From Paraphoma chrysanthemicola (Eukaryota; Ascomycota; Dothideomycetes; Pleosporales; Phaeosphaeriaceae), in NCBI GenBank assembly GCA_020744225.1, contig JAGMWG010000004.1:930001-994000 (forward strand): 64,000 nt of DNA, given 5' to 3'. Both the position numbers and the translations under genes were made by a program. Shown here in pieces: positions 22,917 through 33,332 of the stretch. The notes under the pieces are model-generated. The model was not told the origin of the DNA. It made no database searches and worked only from the letters and a program-made list of their open reading frames with translations. Positions within the stretch are counted from its first letter, which is position 1, and each line of letters begins with the position of its first letter.

Positions 22917-25385
22917 ATGCGGCGAGGCCGCCATGGGCTGATGCCTGACCCATCACACCAAAACCCCACTGACGTCTTGACTTCAACAGGAGAGCGGCCG
23001 CACTTTATAAAGCTGCTGCTTATGATGAAGAACGACCTCCACAAGACATTCGGAGAGATCTTCAATGACGACATCGCTGCATTTCGCCAGCAGTTGTTTG
23101 ATATCGTCAAATATCCGGCTGACCGGAAAGCTTCAGCAAAATGGGTGCAGAAACGTCGCTTTCTCGACATTTCAGGCGTGCCAGTCCTTCGACATGATCG
23201 TCATGAGCAACTGCAAGGTAGATCCAATCCGAAGCAAACTTGGATTATACCTATTACGGAGCGCACTGCTGACAACGGCGATGATGGTTACATCGCTGTC
23301 TCCTGGAAATGGCCAACACGTCATCAAGCTCACTCTTTGGACAATAGCAAGGATACGCTGTATGAATACATGGTTCGAAGGCAGAACGACAAGTCTCGTA
23401 AAAGCGATTTCCCCGACGACTATTTGGAGCGCGTCATTATGTTTGCTCAAGAGAAAGAAATCGCAAAGCTATGGATAGATAAAGAGTGCATCTACCAGAG
23501 AAAAGAGGATAGAATACAATACCCTAACGACCATGCCCATGGCGTACAGATCATGGACGTTGTGTACGGGGAGAGCACATGTTCGGTCGGCCTACTCTCA
23601 ACTCCGCTTACGTCTCGAGTTGAGGTTGAAACGCTCGCGGCGTTACTCGAACGCAAGATCTTCACGTCTTGGAATGGCACTGATGTGCCAAAGCTTCGAC
23701 CATTTGTCAGAATCCGGGACGTACAATGGGTTTTACTTCATATTCTCAGTGATCCTCGATGGTCACGAGGCTGGATGTAAGTATTTGTCTAGATGTATAT
23801 GACCACCCTCGCTGACTCGATGCCTCGGCCAATAAGTTTTCAGGAAGATCATCTCGCATCGAAAGGTATGACGCTGCTCATACCTTACAGCAATGATAAC
23901 CAGGCAAAGTTGCCGGGCCAATTTGGAACGACACCTGGACAGCTTCAGGTCAACCTTGCAGGTTTCAAACAAACTGCTACCATGTTTTGCCTGGCCAATT
24001 TAGAGAGCGAGGAGAGCTGGCCAAATTGTGAAATCTTGAGCAAGCTTAAGCAATACAACATCTGGAACAAGAGGGTCTACAAGACTGGGGCCAATCGAGG
24101 AAAATTTGAGCTGGGCCGCCCCTGGAGGGGTGAAAATCACAGGTATCATGGCCGTGGTGGGACATTCAACACGAGAAATAAATACACCGACATCTACGCA
24201 TACCCCACGATGACAAACAGCGTGCTCGACGACATCTGCAGTCGATCACTAGAGAACGAACAAGACCGAATCGAAATTTTTGCAAATGCCATGAAGTTTT
24301 CAAAGCGTCTGAAAACAACCAGCGGGTCGCCGATTATGAGAACCGGAGAATACAGCCTTTCGGTGGCACTGCTTGCACTCACACTGATCAATGGAGAGAT
24401 CCTCAACACCAGCGACTTTGAGGATTTACCGACAGCAGATGATATCATGCGTCATACTCTTCGATCGTACCTAGAGCGTTGCCTGTTCTATTATAGCGTT
24501 CCAAACTCCGAATACCAGCAAAGCTTCACTAGTAAGTGTTGCTTGAGATCTCCCGACATCACTATGCGTGGGATCGAGACGATGGGCTATCTCTTTCGAC
24601 TGCTACCGCCCCACACGCCGGCCGGTCGACGTTCGCATTCCAATCCCGTCCGGTTCAATAAGACCGACCGAGCTAACCTTCTGAGGCTCTCGCGCAACCC
24701 GAACCTCTTAGATGTACCCAGAGGCCGAAAGCTTAGTAGGATTGCACATAAAGCCATAGAAATTGTGGTCGGGAAGCTCAGGAAGATTTGGCCAAGGAGT
24801 GGGCTCGCTGACTACCTTGAAGACCACCTTGATCGCGATCGACATCCTCCTCCACCTAAAGATAGAAGAATATCAACATCCATTGTTTTGGACATGATGT
24901 CAGCGATCTACCAAGCTCTAGAAGACGATCGCGAAATCCGTCTCGCTCGTTTCGCCGACGATGATGATTCAACGGATCCGGTCGGAATCTTTATTGCTTC
25001 CGAACCCAACGGCTGGATGGTCGACAATCGAGGCCCAAACTCAGTGGATGGCTGCGCAAGTTTTCCCACTGTATTTTACAGCTGGGACAACCCGAGGAGT
25101 GATTATGGACGAGAAAGTCTGGCAAGTCTGGAGGTCGCTGCTTTCGATTCAATTGGTAGGCCAATTGGTGGGGACGAGTACGAGGAAGGATGCTTCCTAC
25201 GGAGCTACACGTGGGTGAATGGAGTGTGCCACTACAGGAGGCGAAAGATGGGATCATACGTGTTTCCCTTGCCGGGGATCACAGAGGCTGGCCAAGCAAG
25301 GTCTGCTGGGGAAAGTAGTCGCAAGCGGAAACGAAGAAATGATGATGCGTGCAGGTTACGGAGGCCTCTGCATGGCCTACACTGA
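22917..25385 (+). CDS. HET-domain-like protein (heterokaryon incompatibility type)
   Basis: Two exons (22917-23776 and 23837-25385; 60-nt intron) encode about 802 residues. The intron splits the diagnostic motif: SRGW on the left joins IFQEDHLAS on the right. HET hallmarks, spaced more widely than usual, are YIAVSWKWP, LWIDKECIYQ and DPRWSRGWIFQE. They correspond to the S-W, W-I-D-x-x-C-I and R-G-W-x-x-Q-E boxes. The C-terminal half (about residues 430-800) is rich in Arg/Asp with no domain I recognise and ends in a basic cluster (SSRKRKRRND) that may be a nuclear localisation signal. HET proteins trigger cell death on non-self recognition after hyphal fusion; this is family knowledge, not demonstrated here. 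A second start at 22944 is possible. Confidence 0.72.
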
Positions 25386-26084
25386 TGCTACCGTAGTTTC
25401 GCATTCGAAAGTGTTAGCCTTGATCTCATGCAAAAAAGTAATACATTTTGGAGTCAAATCAGTGGTCTGCATGTACAATACATACTGCTTCTTCCAGTTG
25501 CAATGGTACTTTCTAGAACGCCTTCGCATACGTCGACGATCCAGTGCACACTCTACAAAGAAATCAGGGGCCTTCCGATCTCCAAGTTTGGTGTACCATG
25601 TCCTCGTATAGCTCTTGTATATGTTCGCCTTTGGAGGGTAACAATGAGCAAATATTTCAGCGTCCTACAAAACCACATGGTGTGCATGTGGACCCAGCTT
25701 GGACAAAGACTGGATATCTATGGCATGTGAGTTGTTCAATCTCAGACATCCCTGGCTGTCCTTTGGGTCTGACACTACTGATCGTTGTCTACAAGTAGAA
25801 ATATCTATCTAGGTAGGCATGATACAACAAATGTATGTCCTCCAAGCGATGTGCAATGTTGCTCCAATATGCTCGATTCTGATGGCGGTGGATGCCTGGT
25901 GCGACAGGGATTGTTGCTAACTCCATTACCTCCAGTGCCCGCCCAGATGTGGCGCGCATCTAAATTAGCGCCTTGGCATGCCTCCGCCTCAATCTCCGTC
26001 TTCTTCTAGCCGTCCGTGTGCACGCGTTCTTTGGTTCACGCAACAACATTTATTCACGATATAGTATGCCTCATCAAGAACTCC
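25386..26084. other. intergenic
   Basis: 0.7 kb between the HET-like gene and the Zn2Cys6 regulator, with short overlapping frames. An upstream in-frame extension of the regulator (from 26016) exists, but MPESR at 26085 is a more usual start. No separate gene is seen. Confidence 0.5.
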
Positions 26085-27355
26085 ATGCCCGAGTCTCGGT
26101 ACACTGGTATTGGAGCACGCAAGTCGCACCGCAAGTCTCGGCTGGGATGTGTTACTTGCAAAAGACGCCGGATAAGAGTGAGTATTGTGACGGTCGCATA
26201 TTGTCTCAAAGCTCATGTATGTTACAGTGCGATGAGGGGCAGCCAAGATGTCAGAACTGTATCAAGCATGATATAATTTGCAAGTATGCGCACAGCGCGC
26301 ACACTTTGCACGCAACGCCAACTTCCTCAACAACAACGTCGCCTTCAGTCGCTCAAGAGCCGGATGATATATTCCCAATACCAACCCCAACAGGAACCGT
26401 CGCTCTATCAGATACTTCTGGGGAAAATCGAAAGTTCACCTGGAGTGCCACAACTGCTGAATTGATGCACCAATGGGTAGTCTCCACATCGCAGGTGCTC
26501 ACCGAAGATCCCATAACAAAGCAATTCATGCAAATTAGCGTGCCCCGCCTTGCATTCGCGGAGCAGCACATTCTCCATCTTATTCTCGCCATATCAGCCT
26601 TACATCTGGTCCATCTCAAGCCCGAGAAGAAGGGCCACTACGCAGATCATGCAGAGAGACATTATCAGGCCGGCCTACAATTGATCATTCCTCTCCTTAC
26701 ACAGCTCAATGAGGAGAATTGCCATACTATTTTCCTATTTGCCACCCTCTGCAACGGCCATTCTTTAGCTCAAGGACCTCGACCAGGAGACTATCTCCTT
26801 TTCGGCGAGGATGGTCCTGCCCAGTGGAGCGCGCTCTTCCGTGGCTTACTACCTCTTCTCAGCTCTTACAGCAGACATTTAATGGACGGACCCATGGCTG
26901 CGATGATCCGTCCAGGTGCTGCAGCTGCTTGCCAGCCGCCAGTAGCTCTTCCCAAGGCTGATAATGATGTATTGCTACAATTGGAACACTTCGTCAACAC
27001 CGTCGCCGGCTCAGATGAAGAGATGAGTATATTGGCTGCTGCTTTACAGCATCTTCGTGCATTATACTCCTCGCGGTATACTGGTGACGGGCAGAAGCGC
27101 AGGGCCACAATTGTCGACCTCGGAATCTGGCTCTGGCGGTGCACAGAAGGACTCACAGAACTATTACAAAGGCGCCATCCAGGCGCGCTCGTCATTTTTG
27201 CGTACGCTTGTGTGGTCATCAATGACATCGGGAATTTATGGCTATTCACTGGGTGGGTATCACATCTGCTTGCAGGCATTCACAGGAGCCTTCCGCCACA
27301 ATATCACGTTTGGATCGAGTCGCCTATGCAGGATATTGGATGGTTACCTCCTTAG
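26085..27355 (+). CDS. Zn2Cys6 fungal-type transcription factor
   Basis: Two exons (26085-26177 and 26228-27355; 50-nt intron) encode 406 residues. The binuclear zinc cluster lies at about residues 22-48: C-V-T-C-K-R-R-R-I-R then C-D-E-G-Q-P-R-C-Q-N-C-I-K-H-D-I-I-C, the C-x2-C-x6-C...C-x2-C...C pattern. The intron falls exactly between the second and third cysteine boxes. A basic N-terminus (ARKSHRKSRLG) precedes it. The middle region (LILAISALHLVHLKPE; AERHYQAGLQ) is the helical regulatory domain of sterol-uptake-type regulators, which often begins this way. The coding frame stops at 27355. A GTGAGT donor two bases upstream could add about 60 codons ending near 27548, but I prefer the first stop. 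The gene is convergent with the RTA1-like gene; targets are unknown. Confidence 0.85.
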
Positions 27356-27505
27356 TGAGTAACCACGCGAGTTTTCACTATACTATCGATGTTTTGCAAT
27401 CTACAGTCCAGGCGAAAACTCCTTCCCCACACCCTCAATACCGCCGAGTAGCTTGCTTACCAGGCCACTGCATCTCTGCCCCTCGTTCAAGCGTCTCCGC
27501 AAATA

Positions 27506-28489
27506 TCACGTTAAAGCGCTCAACGGTGTCTCAACATTATCATCTTGACCCTGCAACTGCCTGAGCAGGAGAGTTATTTCGCCAGGATGTTGCCAGTTCA
27601 TCCATACCATCAAGCCCAACATTGGCACAGAATCGAACACGTAGAAGAGCGACTCGACACTCTGGAGGTGGCCATCGTGTCCTTGTGCAAACTCCACCAA
27701 GCGAAATACAGATCGTACTAAAACCAACCCGCTGAGCAGGTATAGTGATCCAAGATATTGCTGCCAGCGGATGGCATGATTTGTAACAACCTTCGTGCTT
27801 GGGTATGCCCGCATTCGAAAATGGAACAATGCTGCGCAAATAATGAAAAAGACGAACCAGAATGCTTGCAGAATGATGCCCGAGAGAGCGAGGTAGTTCC
27901 CAATCTGGGGAAGGGACGACTGACCATCAGACCTCATGCCAACCGCCATGAGACTGCCGCCTAGACAACTGTCAGTCTCTTCTCGCGCTGGATGTCTTGT
28001 GACTACTCACCTCCTCCTTGTAACGCAAAGCAGAATATGTCGCCAAGCAGGAAAACCCACGTCAGCTTCCGAGCACTAACGATGGAATGCTTGTTCCCTT
28101 CCGTCAAGTTGACGATACGTCCGAGCGTCATATATATTGTGGCAGCGAACAGCGCAGGCGCGAGAAGGATATACGAGTTCTGGACGACGAATGGCATGAG
28201 AGTGTATTCACCATGCGGCTGCGTAGCTGATGCCGAGCGGCAAGCATAGCCAACAAATTCGACTGAAGGTAAATTGGTCAGAACACTTGCGATTCATTTC
28301 CAGTCAAAATAACAGCGTACAGTAACCACCGATTACGAGTGGGATAAGGAACCAAGTCCTCTTTCGCCACATCTGGTACGTGTGGAGAATCGTAGTGAGG
28401 AGGAAAAGAATGCAGAAGATGACCGCTGCAGCGAGCGAGGGGTCGTATTTGTATAGAGGATATGTTCGGTGTCCTTTCGTCGCAGCCAT
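27506..28489 (-). CDS. RTA1-like seven-helix membrane protein
   Basis: Three exons (28489-28321, 28262-28011, 27960-27506; introns 58 and 50 nt) encode 291 residues. It has seven hydrophobic helices. The family motifs GGYFEFVGYACR (end of helix 2 into 3), LLAPALFAATIYMTLGR, and DIFCFALQGGGGSLMAVG (the Q-x-G-G-G box) are intact, as is the RSVFRLVEFAQG segment near helix 6. RTA1/RTM1/RSB1 proteins reside in the plasma membrane and confer resistance to lipophilic compounds or move sphingoid long-chain bases. Substrate cannot be assigned. The model restores the Q-x-G-G-G box only when both introns are removed. It is divergent from the tannase-like gene (397 bp between starts) and convergent with the Zn2Cys6 gene. 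Confidence 0.88.
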
Positions 28490-28886
28490 CGTAAGTCGGA
28501 AGGCAGAAGTGCTGGGCAATTGCTTGATGAATTCAATGAGCGCGTACATTTTCAGGAACCGGTCTTGCATTATATTATATTTTTCATGGCCAGGGATGCT
28601 CTCTAGGGTCTGACGAATGCTGCAATCTTCGTCGCAGGACGAGGCTATGCCGTGCGATACGAGACGTGACGAATGCAATACGATACGAGGCCAACGCGAT
28701 ACGATACGAGACGCTAGCCTTGATGGCTCACGTTCGGCAAAGGTACCAAGCCTGATGGCTCGTCGACTTCAACAATATCTCTAGCTGAGCCTAGAGAATA
28801 AAAAATAAGGCATATAAACCTGCCGGGCCTACATTTGGGATAAGTTTCCAATAGGCCAGATTCTTGACGTCTGGCAATTTTCCACC
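28490..28886. promoter_or_regulatory. divergent promoter with CGATACGA repeats
   Basis: The 397 bp between the RTA1-like and tannase-like start codons carry four copies of CGATACGA within 55 bp (28655-28662, 28681-28688, 28697-28704, 28702-28709, the last two overlapping). Two copies continue as GATACGAGACG. Such a cluster could be a transcription-factor array or a decayed microsatellite; the sequence alone does not decide. Confidence 0.35.
28655..28709. repeat. short degenerate CGATACGA repeat cluster
   Basis: Four CGATACGA octamers in 55 bp, all in the same orientation, separated by 18, 8 and -3 bases. The regular octamer with variable spacing differs from a simple head-to-tail microsatellite. 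Confidence 0.7.
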
Positions 28887-30460
28887 ATGGCTGCGTTGTC
28901 TCAGCTAGCTAGCAATTGCAACACCTCTCTACCATACCCGGCGGTCTTTGGTGCCGAGTTCACATCCATACAAGCATCTCTAGTAGTGAATTACACCAGA
29001 TTTGTCCCGGCTTACTACAACTTCAACCATGGCGACATTCGCGGAGACAATATGACCTTCTGTAACATAACTCTTACCCACACGCATCCGGGTGCCAACA
29101 ACACGGCGATCACTAAGGTATGACTTCCTATACAGCCGGCGTGGAACAGAAGACTACAAGCAGTTGGTGGTGGAGGTTGGGTTGCCGGCCTTTCCTCGTT
29201 CACCGACATCGGCATGTCGGGCGCCGTGGCGCAGGGTTACGCGACTGTAACTTCAAATGGTGGAGCCTCACCAGAATATCCTAGCGAGGGTGCGCTGCTA
29301 AGCCCTGGAAATGTCGACTATTTCAAGCTCAACAGCTTCGCTTCGGTTTCACTGCACGATGCCGCTCTCGCTGCGAAGAGCATGATTACCAGCTTCTATG
29401 GCCAAGGTCCAGCTTACTCATACTGGAGCGGATGCTCACAAGGTGGCCGACAGGGCATGATGTTTGCACAAAGGTCCCCGGATGTCTTTGACGGTATTGC
29501 AGCATCGGCGCCAGCGATCAACTGGTCTCAATTCCTCACAGCGGATTATTTCCCACAACAGGTGATGAATGAGCTTGGCCAATTCCCTCATCCTTGTGAA
29601 CTGGATGCCCTTACTGTCGCGGCTATTGATGCATGCGATGGCAATGACGGCATGATTGATGGTATCATATCCGACCCGGACTCGTGCTTCTTCGATCCTC
29701 TCACGATGGTGGGAACATCCACCAATTGCGCCTCTGCTACGGCTAATATCACAATAAGTCAAGCTGCAGCGGTCGTAGCAGAAGCAGCGTGGACTGGCGC
29801 ACGGAAAGCTGATGGCTCGTTCCTATGGTACACCCCAGGGTACGAAGCAAACCTCACGAGCTCGACCAGTCTAGCAGGCACAACATGCTCAGCGATTGGA
29901 ACTTGCACGAGGCAGGACCTATCGCTTCTAACAGACTGGATCAAGTTGTTTATTGCTAAAGACCCAAATTTCGGGATAGCGAACATGACGCGGCAAAAGT
30001 ATGAGCATGTCTTCCAAGCGGGCGTTCGCGAGTATGAGTCAATGATTGGGACAAACTCTCCAGATCTTAGCGAATATCGAGCGACTGGTGGTAAGATCAT
30101 TGCCTATCATGGTCTCGTAAGTCAACACCATTTTTCCAGAATCATCGCGTCATCAGGCACATGAACTAATATGTCTAGGCCGACGAGATCATCCCCTTCC
30201 GCAACTCGAGACACTACTATGATACAGTCACATCACTTGACCCAGATGTACACGACTTCTACCGTTTGTTTGAGGCACCTGGTTTGCAGCACTGTTATCG
30301 TGGCGTTGGTGGGTACCCATCAGGAACATTTGATGCACTGGTACAATGGGTGGAAAATGGGATTGTGCCGGATACGCTCAAAGCCACCAGCCCGTCAAAT
30401 CACACGACGCTGCTTCGGCCGTATCGCTCGAAGCATGATTTAAAATGGAGGGTGGAGTAA
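28887..30460 (+). pseudogene. tannase/feruloyl-esterase gene with one in-frame TGA
   Basis: A single reading frame runs from ATG 28887 to the exon end at 30116, then a 62-nt intron (30117-30178) and a last exon to 30460. In total there are 504 codons including one internal TGA at 29121-29123. The stop falls inside the family motif V-W-L-P...W-N-x-R, where the text reads K-V-stop-L-P-I-Q-P-A-W-N-R-R-L, so TGA stands where TGG (Trp) is expected. Everything else looks functional: nucleophile GCSQGGRQGMM, calcium-site CDGNDGMIDG, catalytic Asp in ADEIIPFRN, and catalytic His with its paired Cys in GLQHC. No signal peptide is visible and the C-terminus is slightly short for the family. An 18-nt GT...AG stretch around the stop is too short to be an intron. 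The enzyme family hydrolyses gallate or ferulate esters. This is either a recent pseudogene, a readthrough product or a sequencing error. Confidence 0.75.
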
Positions 30461-31009
30461 TTGCTTCAGGTCAACTTCACATTATCGACTTAGACGTTTT
30501 GGTTTGTATAGACGGTGGTGAATGAATGATACTTATAATGCATTCAACATCCAGAGAGTCTCGTACTGAAAAATGGATCGAAGCTTTTCAAACACCTTCG
30601 GTTCTCACGTATTGAGTTCCCTAGCATCGACCTTCATCTGTGACATAGCTACAGCTGCAGCTCCGCGTAGGCTCCTTGTACATGCACTGGCCTTTGATCT
30701 CTCTTCTCCGAAGAAATTACTGTGATTTGGTTTCGAACACCAGAAACTTGAGCACACGATCCACATGTGCGCTGGAAGCGTCTGTTACCATTCTGACCTT
30801 GACCATGGGTGCTTTAGGACCTCACGAACGCAACTGAATGCGACAGTAGGCACTGTGCTCGCCCAAGTAAACATTATAGTGTTCGAGTAGGTAGCTAGTC
30901 ACACTCAAGGTGTGTTAATGGGTAAATACGAATTGAGAAGCTGAGGTGAGCACATTGTAATGTGCATTTGATATCTGATTTCTAGAGTCGAAAGTCTATC
31001 TACTCGAAT
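30461..31009. other. intergenic
   Basis: 3' flank of the tannase-like gene. It is AT-richer than the surroundings, with only short frames. No gene is seen. Confidence 0.5.
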
Positions 31010-31800
31010 ATCCGATCACCAACCTTTTAGGCATTGTAGACATAATGTATTCAGCTCTAGAGGCGTGTACTCCAGTCACATTGAGTCTCAGCTCACTGAA
31101 CTCGTGAAGCTGCCACTCATCCGTTGAATATCGCAGGTGACCTTTTTCCAGGCTCTACTCCCAAGGATACACATGCTTCACGCCCTCATAATCACCATCG
31201 CTAACTTCCCAGTTGTCTGGAATAAGATCCAGGTCAGCCTTGGTGAAATGTTCTGGTGGGTCGAAGCCAACATGTCGATTCTTTACGCGCCTTCTCCGAT
31301 TATCTCAACACGGTCTACCCACCGCGAACGATACTTCGTCTGGCGTGGATTCACTTTGATCACGCACTTTTGTAGCCAAGCTATGTATAACGGGTCGATG
31401 CCAATCGTACCGGCTAGCCAATAACCGTCTACCCAGAGCCAAAAATTCCCTGCCTATTCCTGTATATCTTCGGGTGGGCACAAGGGTTTCTACAACGCTT
31501 CGAACCAAGTTTTTGGGCTCACATATTGGTGTCGGAGAGAAGATGTTAGCGATGAAAGCTCCACAGTTCATGGTTTGGTCGTTGCATAACCAGTAGAGGG
31601 AGACTACTCAACGTTTTCCGGGAACCGTTTCTACTTCGATAATACGGATACAACCAGGTTTCTAGTGTGGCTTGAGGAATGTGTGTCCACGCCTCTGTCA
31701 CGTAATCTGCAAGAGAATTGTTCTCGTACGCAGTACCGACAGTGCGTAATTGACCGGTGGCCAACATATAGGTCATGTTGGCAGGATATATTCGAGGAAC
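31010..31800 (-). pseudogene. decayed coding relic, family unknown
   Basis: Minus-strand text reads like protein but is broken. One frame gives GNFWLWVDGYWLAGTIGID, continuing as CVIKVNPRQTKYRSRWVDRV, yet it contains stops at 31492-31490 (TAG), 31456-31454 (TAG) and 31285-31283 (TAA). A shifted frame then reads HVGFDPPEHFTKADLDLIP and GDYEGVKHVYPWE, with a TAG at 31157-31155, and continues as KGHLRYSTDEWQLHEFSELR. Further upstream a third frame (31776-31546) starts with ATG and holds YVTEAWTHIPQATLETW. The Trp-rich, charged composition is protein-like over about 700 bp. I do not recognise the family. Several stops could be C-to-T changes in CpA context. Confidence 0.4.
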
Positions 31801-32552
31801 TTATCGAGTCGAAGGACTGTTCGGCGCTAGAGATATCGAGCTTTGTGTAGTCGCCGGGCGGCTATTGGCAGACCTGAAACGGATGTTTGAAAGTTTGGTT
31901 CTTGAATGATCACACCGCACTTGACACGCTCGGTGGGATGCTCATAATGGCCTCGCGCGCGTAGAAGGGTTCGGCGCAGACTCTCTGATGTACTGAAGAT
32001 CTTCTGGCCACTGCGTCAGCAGCGCGAGTGCAGCTCTAATGGCGCTTGAAGACATTCGGATCACATTCACGTTCACAATTGTCGTGGGCGACCTATCGCA
32101 GAAATCTCAAGGGCGATGCAACGACGAGTAAGCACCGACATTGGATGGATCACGATCGTCACTTGCACAACACGCATCACTGAGAGCAAGAGGCAAGATG
32201 GTATAGTTTTACGTGCACGAGCCATGCGAATTCATTGATGGAGTTCTGTTCTACATGAGCGTGCATTGTCGCTTGGTGACATCGAGGCAGATGTGATGTC
32301 CTTCGCCAGCGCAAAAAGAGTGGCTCGCTGTTTCCTCCCCTGAGTAAATCTCCTGAGCAGCCCCATACCAGCAGCAATAAATCATATCTAGCCAAAGAGT
32401 GGTAATAGTTGTAGAACAAAAAGCAAAGAAGTGTCGTTATCATAATATGCACAGAAAGAATGGTGAGCGAGCGCACGGGTGCGATGCTCGGTTGAACACA
32501 ATGGTATCCGGTTGTGGGTTGTTGTGGCACTTGGTGGAAGTTGATGCTACAT
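31801..32552. other. intergenic
   Basis: Between the decayed relic and the EsdC-like stop codon. The minus-strand frame entering from the right is an out-of-phase shadow of the EsdC-like gene. No gene is seen. Confidence 0.5.
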
Positions 32553-33332
32553 CTAAGCGCGGATGACGACACCGTTGCGGCGGGTGGTCTTCTCCTCGTA
32601 GACGACCTCGTCCTCGGAGGAGCAGTCCTCAGAGTCGGAGCCGCAGCGGGAGCCTCCGCAGTCGAGCTTGACGCGGTCACCGGCGCGGGTGATGCCGAAG
32701 CGTTCGCAGGTGCAGCAGCTGGAGCTGGAGCTGACGCTGGAGGCGCGGCTGGAGTTGGTGGAGCGCGAGGTGAGCGATGGGACATCGGAGCCCTCATCAG
32801 AGTCGTAGTCGGAGTCATCAGACTCGTCCTCGACGGACTGAGCGGCGAAGCGGCGGTTGAGCTCCTCAAGGGTGGTCTTGTCGTACTGGGTGTTGATGAC
32901 CTGGCGGGTCTGACCTGGGCGCTGGGGCTTGGGGGCAACGATGCGCTCTGGGCTGAGGGAACGGCCCTTGGCAACGGAGGCGGTGGAGACGCGGCGGGAC
33001 TTGCGGTCAGAGCTGGTGGAGGTCTTGGAGGACGACTTGGCGGCGGGGATGTCGATGATGTTAAGCTTGCGGCCGGTGGTGGGCTCGGTGGTGTGGTCCT
33101 TGGCGGGGTCGTGCGAGACGTGGTAGCCGTCGATGATGTAGTAGTACCAGTAGCGCTGGCCTTGCTTGAGGGTGGCGCCGTTGAACTTGAAGCAGCCGGT
33201 CCAGCCTCCGGACTTCTTGGTGTCCTTGGAGAGCGGGAGCTGGCCCTGGTAGCCGTCCCATGAGCCGAGAAGGTGGACGGTCTTGCAGTTGGCGGAAGTG
33301 CGGAGAGTGAAGTTGAGCTGGATAGCGGCCAT
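32553..33332 (-). CDS. esdC: EsdC-like glycogen-binding (AMPK-beta/CBM48-type) protein
   Basis: A 259-residue single-exon protein. Residues 1-95 form an AMPK-beta-type carbohydrate-binding domain: LNFTLRTSANCKTVHLLGSW, GQLPLSKD, GGWTGCFKF, and YWYYYIIDGYHVSHDPAK, with the tryptophans and the final DGxxxxDP turn of the glycogen-binding fold. The rest is low-complexity. It has a Ser/Arg-rich stretch with RRVST and SLSPER phosphosite-like motifs, a TQYDKTTLEELNRRFA segment, an acidic DESDDSDYDSDEGSD tract, and a CCTCERFGI cysteine cluster. This layout matches the EsdC protein known from Aspergillus nidulans early sexual development (recalled). There is no kinase or hydrolase motif. Long frames on the opposite strand are shadows caused by its biased codons. 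Confidence 0.8.
   Translation of the reverse strand: MAAIQLNFTLRTSANCKTVHLLGSWDGYQGQLPLSKDTKKSGGWTGCFKFNGATLKQGQRYWYYYIIDGYHVSHDPAKDHTTEPTTGRKLNIIDIPAAKSSSKTSTSSDRKSRRVSTASVAKGRSLSPERIVAPKPQRPGQTRQVINTQYDKTTLEELNRRFAAQSVEDESDDSDYDSDEGSDVPSLTSRSTNSSRASSVSSSSSCCTCERFGITRAGDRVKLDCGGSRCGSDSEDCSSEDEVVYEEKTTRRNGVVIRA

Noticed and set aside
29121..29123. TGA as selenocysteine codon
   Set aside because: Filamentous ascomycetes lack selenocysteine incorporation as far as known, and the family has Trp at this place.
29118..29135. GT...AG stretch of 18 nt around the tannase stop as an intron
   Set aside because: Far below the 46-nt minimum intron length seen in this window, and it lacks a branch point. 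A longer alternative ending at 29160 destroys the frame and the WNRRL motif.
31546..31776. Mariner/Tc1 transposase C-terminus suggested by AWTHIPQ
   Set aside because: The resemblance is limited to a short E-A-W-x-x-I-P-Q-like string; no DDE residues, no terminal inverted repeats and the adjoining text does not fit a transposase.
32514..33263. 249-codon plus-strand frame opposite the EsdC-like gene
   Set aside because: It is an antisense shadow: repetitive Gly/Ala/Val/Leu composition from the biased codons of the minus-strand gene, which has a recognisable glycogen-binding domain.
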